Below, piece after piece: positions 1 to 6,200 of a stretch of DNA of 9,749 nucleotides (positions within the stretch are counted from its first letter, which is position 1; every line of letters starts with the position of its first letter). Both the position numbers and the translations under genes were made by a program. This DNA is from Prevotellaceae bacterium (GTDB lineage: Bacteria > Bacteroidota > Bacteroidia > Bacteroidales > UBA932). The notes beneath the pieces were generated by a model, which was not told where the DNA came from, did not search any database, and worked only from the letters and a program-made list of their open reading frames with translations. The stretch covers positions 1-9,749 of the forward strand of contig JAIRLF010000407.1 of the NCBI GenBank assembly GCA_031259655.1. Reading direction: 5' to 3'.

Positions 1-58
1 AAATCAATCAATTTATCACATATTTGCAGCGTTGCACACACCTCAAAATCCAAATAAA

Positions 59-89
59 TTTGGCGTATAAAATAAAAGAAGTATTTTTG
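59..89 (+). promoter_or_regulatory. Bacteroidetes-type promoter of the DUF5682 gene
   Basis: TTTG at 59-62 is followed after exactly 19 nt by TATTTTTG at 82-89. This matches the Bacteroidetes primary-sigma consensus TTTG-N19-TAnnTTTG. It predicts a transcript start near 95 and a leader of about 60 nt before the ATG at 157. There is no Shine-Dalgarno sequence ahead of that ATG, which is usual in this phylum. A perfect dyad at 50-63 (CCAAAT, 2-nt centre, ATTTGG) covers the -33 element and could be an operator. The promoter is read from sequence alone. Confidence 0.7.
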
Positions 90-156
90 CGTATTAATTT
101 TTATCGCGCCCTTTTTGTATTGCGTGCTGTTTATTTGCATTAAATTATTACGTTAA

Positions 157-2448
157 ATGAAAGAAAATCTTAATATATTTGGAGTTCGGCATTTATCTCC
201 CGCCGCCTCGTATCATCTTCTTGATTATCTGGAATCGAAAGCTCCGAAATGTATTCTGATAGAAGGACCTTCGGACGCCAACAATTTTATTGAACCTCTT
301 GCGGATAAACATGTTGTGCCGCCGGTTGCGATATTGGCATACACTACCGAACTTCCGGTTGAAACGCTCTTATATCCTTTTGCCAACTATTCGCCGGAAT
401 ATCAGGCGATATGTTGGGGAAAACGGAACAAGTGCGAAATCCGTTTTATCGACCTTCCTTCGAACATTTCGCTGGAACTTGGAAAGTTTCGCAATAAGGC
501 GGTTACAGATGAAGCAAAAGATTTTTACGAAGAGCACAACAAATTGCACGAAACGATTGCAAGCCTTTATCACGAAGACGATTACGAAAGCTATTGGGAG
601 CGATATTTTGAGCATAATCTCAATGAAAACACTTTCAGGGAAGGTTTGAAACTTCAATCGGGTGAAATCCGTGAAATGGTCATCGACAGGGAATTTGCGA
701 CAGCGCCCTGCGATTATTCGTATAACGCCCTGAGAGAAGCTCACATGCGCAGGGAAATAGACAGAACGGTTGCCGATGGTTTTGCGATTGAAGACATTGT
801 AGTGATTGTCGGAGCTTATCATCTCTCGGGCATAACCAACGATGAACCTGCGCTTTCCGATAAAGAGTTGAAAATGCTCCCAAAAATCTCCACCAAAATC
901 ACTTTAATGCCATACTCCTATTTGCGCTTAAGCAGCAGAACAGGATACGGGGCGGGGAATAAAGCGCCGTATTACTTTGAAAGCATGTGGGATACCATGC
1001 AGGAAAAATGTTTGGGGCAGCTTCCTGCGATATATCTCTCGAAAATCGCTCGAGAACAGCGTAAAGCAGGGCATAACGCTTCGCCGGCGAACGTGATTGA
1101 GGCGGTCAGGCTGGCGGAATCGCTTGCCTCGATGCGTTCCGGTTCATTGCCTGTGCTTCGGGATTTGCACGACGCCGCAGTAACATGTTTCGGTGGAGGA
1201 GACATTGCTGTCGTCGCCGAAGCCTTAAACAGAACGGATATTGGTACGGCAATCGGTTCTTTACCCGAAAGTCTGGGGCAAACGCCTGTTCAGGAAAATA
1301 TGTATCAGGAATTGCGACGTTTGAAGCTGACCGATTATAAATCGCCCGTCGGAAAAGTTCTGGAGTTAGATTTACGCGAAAATTACAAAGTTAAATCGGC
1401 AGAAGCCGCTTTTATCGACCTTAACCGTTCTACTTTCATTCATCGTTTAAGAGTGTTGAATATTCATTTCGCACGCAAATTGTTTGTCAATCAGGATAAC
1501 GCAACATGGAAAGAACTTTGGGAATTGCGTTGGACGCCGGAGGTCGAAATCGAAATTGTGGAAACCAATCTCAAAGGCGAGACTATCGAACTTGCTACGG
1601 CATATCTCCTGAAAGAACGTCTTTCGCAATGTCTTACGGTGTCGGACGCGGCGGAAATAATAAGAGACGCCTGCGAATGTCATTTGACCAAGATGTTCGA
1701 AAACGCCGTAAACACATTGCAGAGCCTGCTTGTCGACGCTGACGACTTTAAAGAGACGGCTCGCGCCGCACGCGAATTGTCCGTCTTAATTCAATACGGC
1801 GATATTCGCCGATTTAACCTCGAACCGCTAAAACCTGTTCTTCAACAGTTGTTTATCAGGGCTTCGCTATTGTTGACGGCGGCGTCCAACTGCGACAATA
1901 AGGCGGCAAAAGAAATCGGCGAGTGTATCAATTCGATGGAAATCATTTCGCAGGAGATGTACGATTACGTAGATGCCGGTTTGTGGCAAAACGAATTAAA
2001 GCAGTTAGCCGAACGCGACGACTTAAACACAATCCTGTCGGGAATAGCGTTTTCGATAATGTTGGAACACAATCTTTTCACAGACGACGATTGTGCCAAA
2101 GAGATATCGAAACGCTTGTCTGTCGGAACGCCGGCAGACCTTGGCGCCGGCTGGTTCGAAGGTTTTTCCGGTAGAAACAGATATGCTCTGCTGTCGAGGA
2201 TTTCGCTGTGGAAAGAACTTGACGACTACATCAATGCGCTCGACAAGGACGAATTTTACCGAGCGCTTGTATTTCTGCGCCGCGCCTTCGGACAGTTTGA
2301 ACCCGCCCAGAAAAACAGCGTCGCGGAACTTTTAGGCGAACTGTGGGGCGCCGGAGCCGAAAAAATCGCAGAAATATTGCAAACCGAACTCTCGGAGGAA
2401 GAAACTCTAAAACTCAACGAACTGAACGATTTCGACTTCGATTTCTGA
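157..2448 (+). CDS. DUF5682 family protein
   Basis: This 763-aa protein is full length with no frameshift and no signal peptide or membrane segment, so it is probably cytoplasmic. I recognise the DUF5682 hallmarks. The N-terminus reads FGVRHLSPAAS (residues 8-18) and is followed by ILIEGPSDA (33-41). GAYHLSG lies at 219-225, and an Ala/Leu-rich stretch around 299-350 ends near CFGGGD. The C-terminal half looks alpha-helical and ends in an acidic tail (NELNDFDFDF). The biochemical role is unknown. From memory, relatives in other bacteria sit beside MoxR-type AAA+ ATPase, VWA/CoxE-like and SWIM zinc-finger genes, but none of these is inside the window. A dedicated promoter lies directly upstream, so this gene starts its own transcript. 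The three motifs (GxRH, EGP, GAxHxxG) resemble the TraB/TIKI/ChaN superfamily, which is inference. The start is set by the promoter and by the conserved GVRH motif following immediately. Confidence 0.85.
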   Translation: MKENLNIFGVRHLSPAASYHLLDYLESKAPKCILIEGPSDANNFIEPLADKHVVPPVAILAYTTELPVETLLYPFANYSPEYQAICWGKRNKCEIRFIDLPSNISLELGKFRNKAVTDEAKDFYEEHNKLHETIASLYHEDDYESYWERYFEHNLNENTFREGLKLQSGEIREMVIDREFATAPCDYSYNALREAHMRREIDRTVADGFAIEDIVVIVGAYHLSGITNDEPALSDKELKMLPKISTKITLMPYSYLRLSSRTGYGAGNKAPYYFESMWDTMQEKCLGQLPAIYLSKIAREQRKAGHNASPANVIEAVRLAESLASMRSGSLPVLRDLHDAAVTCFGGGDIAVVAEALNRTDIGTAIGSLPESLGQTPVQENMYQELRRLKLTDYKSPVGKVLELDLRENYKVKSAEAAFIDLNRSTFIHRLRVLNIHFARKLFVNQDNATWKELWELRWTPEVEIEIVETNLKGETIELATAYLLKERLSQCLTVSDAAEIIRDACECHLTKMFENAVNTLQSLLVDADDFKETARAARELSVLIQYGDIRRFNLEPLKPVLQQLFIRASLLLTAASNCDNKAAKEIGECINSMEIISQEMYDYVDAGLWQNELKQLAERDDLNTILSGIAFSIMLEHNLFTDDDCAKEISKRLSVGTPADLGAGWFEGFSGRNRYALLSRISLWKELDDYINALDKDEFYRALVFLRRAFGQFEPAQKNSVAELLGELWGAGAEKIAEILQTELSEEETLKLNELNDFDFDF

Positions 2449-2499
2449 TGTTTTAGCGCAATTTCAGGCGCACAGATGACTCGGATTAAAAATATTGTG

Positions 2500-2507
2500 T
2501 ACTTTTG
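2500..2507 (+). promoter_or_regulatory. -7 promoter element upstream of the ATPase remnant and helicase
   Basis: TACTTTTG matches TAnnTTTG and is followed by CA, as is common at Bacteroidetes starts. A -33 TTTG at the ideal distance is missing (TGAC at 2477-2480). The predicted start is near 2513. The leader would begin with a small hairpin (stem 2520-2524 with 2530-2534), followed by two near-identical 12-bp direct repeats (2538-2549 and 2550-2561). It then runs through the short remnant ORF to the helicase at 2675. I see no TAnnTTTG closer to the helicase. Confidence 0.55.
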
Positions 2508-2575
2508 CAATCGAAACAGTCGGTTCAATACCGATGGTTTCGATAAAAGTTTCGATAATAGATAAAGATTAGATT

Positions 2576-2668
2576 ATGCGCTTCTACGACAGAGAACAGG
2601 AAATTGAACGCCCCGACAAGTCTATAACATGCGGGAATCGATATATTTATATTTATAAAAACAGATGA
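2576..2668 (+). pseudogene. Remnant of the 5' end of an AAA-type (DUF234-like) ATPase gene
   Basis: A 30-codon ORF begins MRFYDREQEIER. This closely resembles the conserved start of the Bacteroidetes ATP-binding proteins that typically open with MKFYDREKEIE and soon reach a Walker A P-loop. Here the similarity ends after about 12-16 codons. The rest (ending YIYIYKNR) is AT-rich read-through with no P-loop, and the stop falls 6 nt before the helicase ATG. It sits about 60 nt downstream of a good -7 element, the usual position for an intact gene. I read it as the head of a deleted gene whose promoter was kept. It could instead be a short leader ORF, since the match is only a dozen residues and is recognised from memory. 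Confidence 0.45.
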
Positions 2669-2674
2669 AAAATT

Positions 2675-5149
2675 ATGCAGACATCAAGTAAATACTATGA
2701 AATCGCCTATCATTTCGCCGTTTACACCAACAGTCCGCTTTTTTTGACGGGCAAGGCGGGAACCGGTAAAACCACTTTTTTGAAGAAACTTAAAGAACAG
2801 TGTAAAAAGGAAATGGCGATAGTAGCGCCTACGGGAGTTGCTGCAATCAATGCCGGTGGGGTTACAATCCATTCGTTTTTTCAACTCCCTCTGTCGCCGT
2901 TTATTCCTACCGATGCGGGCAGGCGAAACCTTATCGGTAAGATACGGATGAATAACGTGCGCCGTCAAGTACTGGAAAGGTTGGAGATGCTCGTTATCGA
3001 CGAAGTGAGCATGGTGCGCGCCGACCTTATGGACGAGATTGACACCGTGTTGCGTCATTTCAGATACAGCAGGCGCAACGAACCTTTTGGAGGCGTGCAA
3101 ATGGTTTTTATCGGCGATATGTACCAGCTGTCGCCGGTGTGCGCCGAAGACGAATGGCAACTGCTTGCCGATTATTATCCGAGCATTTACTTTTTCGACA
3201 GCATGGCTATCCGTTCCCAACCGCCGGTGTATATCGAGTTTGACAATATCTTCCGTCAAAGCAATCTCAATTTCATTCAATTACTGAACGAAGTACGGAA
3301 CAATAATATATCGAACGAAAGTTTCGAGCTGCTGCAAAGTTTATATAACCCGAACTTCCGACCCCCGAAAGACGATACTTACGTTACATTGACAACTCAC
3401 AACTATAAAGCCGACAGTATCAATGCCGAAGAACTCGCGAAACTGAGCGGCGAATCGAAAAAATTCAAAGCGACAATTCAAGGCGAATATCCCGAAAAAA
3501 GTTATCCTACAGAGTTGGAACTCGAATTTAAGGTCGGCGCGAAAGTGATGTTCTTGAAGAACGATAAAGAAACGCCACGCCGGTATTTTAACGGGAAAAT
3601 CGGCGAAATCACAAATTTCGTCAACAAAGGGATTTATGTTAAATGCCCGGGCGAAGACCCGATTTGCGTTGTGCCGGAAATATGGGAGAATATTTCGTAC
3701 TCAACCGCTCCGGATACTAAGCAGATAACGGAATCTGTCTTGGGTACGTTCGAACAGTATCCTTTGCGTTTGGCTTGGGCTATCACGATTCACAAAAGTC
3801 AGGGTTTGACTTTCGATAAGGCTATTATCGATGCAGGACAGGCGTTTACACCGGGTCAGGTGTATGTGGCTTTAAGTCGTTGCAGGTCATTGGAAGGCTT
3901 GGCGCTGTTGAGCAAAATCAACCGTAACAGTCTGCATGTAGACGAAAATATTATCAGACACAACGAACAGAAGTTGCCGATTGAAATACTGAACAATAAA
4001 CTCGACATCTCGAAAAAAGAATATCGCGAAAAACTTCTGTTTTCACTGTTCGATTTTCAAGAACTGACAAATATTTTATACCGGTTGACGATATTTGTGA
4101 AAGAAAAAATTTCGTCGTTCAACTCCGAGACTTTGACTTTTCTTGCTTCTATATCCGAACATTTGTCGAATATACAAAATGTCGCCATGCGTTTTGGAAA
4201 CGAATTGAGGACTTTGGTCTTCGCTGTTCCGGTAGACGAAAAACGATTGCAGGAACGTATCGCCGCCGCATCAAAGTACTTTTCGGGAATATTAGAGACG
4301 ATTTCCAACGAGTTGAAAAAGTCGCCCGCTATCAGCGACAGTAAAGCCAATGCCACTCAATATAACGACAATTTGGCGAAGGCTTTCTATTTGGTCGACG
4401 AAAGACTGCATGTTTTAAAGAATATTAAAGATGAATTTACTGTTGAACAATATTTTGAGATTAAAGGCGCCTTTGTTGCGCAGACTTTCCAAGTAAACGC
4501 TTTTGCCGGCACAAATCCGTCGAAGAAAACAGAGGCGCGGTTCCCTGTTTTATTCTACAGATTAGCGGATTATCGCCGCAGTATCTGCGAAGAAGCCGAT
4601 ATCCCGCTTTATACTGTGGTCAGTACGCAGGGTTTGACCGAGATGGCGACATTTTTGCCGCAGAACGCGAACGATTTGCTGAAGTTAAGCGGGTTCGGTC
4701 CTGCTACGGTATCGAAATACGGACAACGGTTTCTGGACATTGTCCGTCAATATTGCGACGAACACGATTTGGAGTCGCTGATGCACGAAAAAGTCGGTAA
4801 CAAAAGTAAAAAAACCGGCAAATATTCCGGAAAACAAAATAAACCTGCCGCATTGCCACCTAAAACCGACTCGAAAAAAATTACTTTCGACATGTATAAA
4901 CAGGGATTGACTATTGACGAAATAGCGCAACAACGAAATTATGCAACTTCAACAATCAAAGTGCATTTGGCTCACTATGTGAAGCTAAAAGAACTTCCGC
5001 TAAGCGATTTCGTTACTTCGACGCAACAGACGCAAATAGTGGAACTGCTGAAGACTACAACCTCTTTTAGCGATATTTATACGGCATTAAAAGGCGAAGT
5101 CGGTTATACCGAAATAGGTATGGTAGCGTCGTTGCTAACTAAGAGTTAA
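2675..5149 (+). CDS. Pif1/RecD-like superfamily 1 helicase with HRDC and C-terminal HTH domains
   Basis: This 824-aa cytoplasmic ATP-dependent DNA helicase is probably 5'-3' by analogy with Pif1. The N-terminal motor has Walker A GKAGTGKTT (residues 26-34), a PTGVAA motif near 50, Walker B VIDEVSM (107-113) and a GD-Y-QLSPV motif III near 150. The late motifs TIHKSQGLTF (about 369-378) and YVALSRCRS (about 394-402) form the RecD/Pif1 C-terminal core. An HRDC domain follows at about 625-695 (FYRLADYRRSICEEADIP, with LLKLSGFGPATVSKYG later). A Lys-rich linker (about 708-734) leads to a helicase-HTH (HTH_40-like) domain at about 735-800 with TFDMYKQGLTIDEIA. This domain order is typical of a Bacteroidetes helicase group, so the protein is complete. 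Its likely role is in replication or repair, such as clearing secondary structures, which is inferred from Pif1 and RecQ families. No promoter is seen close to the start, and it probably uses the element at 2500. The last codons and stop lie inside a heptad repeat. Confidence 0.9.
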   Translation: MQTSSKYYEIAYHFAVYTNSPLFLTGKAGTGKTTFLKKLKEQCKKEMAIVAPTGVAAINAGGVTIHSFFQLPLSPFIPTDAGRRNLIGKIRMNNVRRQVLERLEMLVIDEVSMVRADLMDEIDTVLRHFRYSRRNEPFGGVQMVFIGDMYQLSPVCAEDEWQLLADYYPSIYFFDSMAIRSQPPVYIEFDNIFRQSNLNFIQLLNEVRNNNISNESFELLQSLYNPNFRPPKDDTYVTLTTHNYKADSINAEELAKLSGESKKFKATIQGEYPEKSYPTELELEFKVGAKVMFLKNDKETPRRYFNGKIGEITNFVNKGIYVKCPGEDPICVVPEIWENISYSTAPDTKQITESVLGTFEQYPLRLAWAITIHKSQGLTFDKAIIDAGQAFTPGQVYVALSRCRSLEGLALLSKINRNSLHVDENIIRHNEQKLPIEILNNKLDISKKEYREKLLFSLFDFQELTNILYRLTIFVKEKISSFNSETLTFLASISEHLSNIQNVAMRFGNELRTLVFAVPVDEKRLQERIAAASKYFSGILETISNELKKSPAISDSKANATQYNDNLAKAFYLVDERLHVLKNIKDEFTVEQYFEIKGAFVAQTFQVNAFAGTNPSKKTEARFPVLFYRLADYRRSICEEADIPLYTVVSTQGLTEMATFLPQNANDLLKLSGFGPATVSKYGQRFLDIVRQYCDEHDLESLMHEKVGNKSKKTGKYSGKQNKPAALPPKTDSKKITFDMYKQGLTIDEIAQQRNYATSTIKVHLAHYVKLKELPLSDFVTSTQQTQIVELLKTTTSFSDIYTALKGEVGYTEIGMVASLLTKS

Positions 5150-5167
5150 GAGTTAAGAATTAAAAGT
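5140..5167. repeat. Heptanucleotide tandem repeat over the helicase stop codon
   Basis: Four consecutive 7-mers follow each other: TAAGAGT, TAAGAGT, TAAGAAT, TAAAAGT. The first encodes part of the last residues of the helicase and the second supplies its TAA stop (5147-5149). The period of 7 is shared with the tracts at 5314-5348 and 9391-9571. Confidence 0.75.
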
Positions 5168-5186
5168 GGCTTACGCCGGCGGTTTC

Positions 5187-5220
5187 GCCCCCCGTTGCGT
5201 GGGGGGAATAAATCGCAACG
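5187..5220. other. GC-rich overlapping hairpins in the convergent gap; weak terminator candidate
   Basis: Six C (5188-5193) pair with six G (5201-5206) around a 7-nt loop. Overlapping this, CGTTGCG (5193-5199) can pair with CGCAACG (5214-5220), so the two stems exclude each other. The site lies about 40 nt after the helicase stop and between two convergent genes, so a transcription-ending role is plausible. No T-run follows on either strand, so it is not a classical intrinsic terminator. Apart from this hairpin and the flanking heptad repeats, I see nothing coding in 5150-5352. Confidence 0.4.
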
Positions 5221-5313
5221 TTTTCGAAGTCGCCTGTTTTCCGCAACTGCCCATTGTATACGCTCTTGTCGTCTCTGTGGTAGATACTGATGAATGAACG
5301 GCTTGCGTCAGCC

Positions 5314-5348
5314 CAATCGTAAATCTAAAATCTAAAATCGTAAATCTA
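5314..5348. repeat. Heptanucleotide tandem repeat in the convergent gap
   Basis: Five 7-mers in a row: CAATCGT, AAATCTA, AAATCTA, AAATCGT, AAATCTA. The tract ends 4 nt before the stop codon of the minus-strand repressor gene. On the other strand the units read TAGATTT and ACGATTT, close to the TGATTTA and CGATTGT units of the tract at 9391-9571. Confidence 0.75.
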
Positions 5349-5352
5349 ATTT

Positions 5353-6048
5353 TTAGTTCACGAAGCGTTGCAGTTGCAGTATGACGAACATTTTCTTCAC
5401 CTCGTTCAGGGAAGAATGGAAGTCGTCGAACAGCAAGTTTGGGAAATGCAGTGAGATAAGTTCGTTATTAATATCGTGGGCGGTAATTTGTCCGGCGATT
5501 ATACCCTTTGATTTGTGGACGAGGACGAATGATTTGGGTTTGTTGGAGCACAATTTTCGTCGTCCTGCGGCATGTTCTATTTCGCGGCACACCAGCACAT
5601 CGCCGACATTGTAGCTACAATCCGAGCCGTCGTTCATACTTTCGTTCCACATTTCGAAACACATATAACCGCCTTTACTTTGACTGTCAGCCGAGATTGG
5701 TATAGTAGGAAGAGAATCGATGTACGGTTTATCGTTTAGTCGATTGATATATTCCGCCTGAGCGTAGCGACTGACTAAAGGCGCGTATATCAAATTTTTG
5801 TAAGCAAATCTTTCGGCGGTTCCGATTTCGTTCCAATAAGGCGTATTAATCATCTTTCCATTGCCGGTAATGAGCCATTCGATATTCAGGTCGTGATAAA
5901 TGCGAGCGATTTTATTGATTATATCGGAACCCAGCGAAGGGCTTTTCGTCGAGAGATATCCCGAAGATATTCCTACCGTTTCCTCAAACCGGTTTCTGCC
6001 TAAACCTTTGTATTCTACAAATTTCCTGAGACGTTCTTTTGCGTTCAT
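5353..6048 (-). CDS. CI-like HTH transcriptional regulator with S24/LexA-like C-terminal domain
   Basis: This 231-aa DNA-binding regulator has an N-terminal XRE/CI-type helix-turn-helix (about residues 3-60 from the chosen start), with ERLRKFVEYKGLGRNRFEE and VGISSGYLS. The WLITGNGKM turn that ends such domains in Bacteroidetes phage-type repressors follows. The C-terminal part has ESMNDG and a GDVLVCRE strand typical of the S24 peptidase-like fold. The segment GIIAGQI stands where relatives commonly have a lysine near a K(Q/E)I ending, so self-cleavage is doubtful. An in-frame ATG exists 21 nt upstream (6067-6069), but it overlaps the -7 promoter box, so I chose the ATG at 6046-6048. The targets are unknown. 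No phage genes are visible nearby, so it is either a domesticated or solitary repressor or a chromosomal regulator. It is convergent with the helicase. Confidence 0.8.
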   Translation of the reverse strand: MNAKERLRKFVEYKGLGRNRFEETVGISSGYLSTKSPSLGSDIINKIARIYHDLNIEWLITGNGKMINTPYWNEIGTAERFAYKNLIYAPLVSRYAQAEYINRLNDKPYIDSLPTIPISADSQSKGGYMCFEMWNESMNDGSDCSYNVGDVLVCREIEHAAGRRKLCSNKPKSFVLVHKSKGIIAGQITAHDINNELISLHFPNLLFDDFHSSLNEVKKMFVILQLQRFVN

Positions 6049-6066
6049 ATCATTAATAATAGTGGG

Positions 6067-6074
6067 CAAAGATA
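6067..6074 (-). promoter_or_regulatory. -7 promoter element of the repressor gene
   Basis: Read on the minus strand, TATCTTTG is a perfect TAnnTTTG. The expected -33 position (6094-6097) reads AATG, a weak match. The predicted start is near 6060, giving a leader of only about 12 nt to the ATG at 6048. The element covers the upstream in-frame ATG at 6069 and so argues against that start. Confidence 0.6.
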
Positions 6075-6131
6075 CAAAAATATGATTTAGTTACATTGCT
6101 TCGGCGACAACACCCTGTTGAGCACATAAAT

Positions 6132-6197
6132 GACGCAGATTCGACGGATTTTCACAGATTTTTGAAAGTCCCGTAAGGGACGACATATTGGAAGAAT
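6132..6197. repeat. Probable dispersed intergenic repeat pieces with GTCCC hairpin
   Basis: The segment 6132-6163 contains GACGCAGATT and TTCACAGATT, a pattern I recall as frequent between genes in Bacteroidetes. It is followed by GTCCC (6168-6172), a GTAA loop and GGGAC (6177-6181), then GACATATTGGAAGAA. Hairpins of this GTCCC/GGGAC type are also often dispersed in these genomes. The hairpin lies about 20 nt beyond the amylase stop and may mark the operon end, but it lacks a T-run. That these are dispersed copies is from memory; only the hairpin and the internal similarity are visible here. Confidence 0.4.
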
Positions 6198-6200
6198 CAA

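Noticed and set aside
370..822. 150-aa minus-strand reading frame opposite the DUF5682 gene
   Set aside because: It is antisense to conserved DUF5682 sequence, with no independent signals.
2684..3280. 198-aa minus-strand reading frame opposite the helicase
   Set aside because: It is antisense to the conserved Walker A and B region and matches no family I recognise.
5188..5206. Classical rho-independent terminator
   Set aside because: The stem is strong, but no T-run follows on either strand, so it is listed only as a hairpin.
5353..6069. Prophage or mobile island around the CI-like repressor
   Set aside because: There are no integrase, terminase, excisionase, attachment repeats or tRNA nearby; the neighbours are ordinary chromosomal genes.
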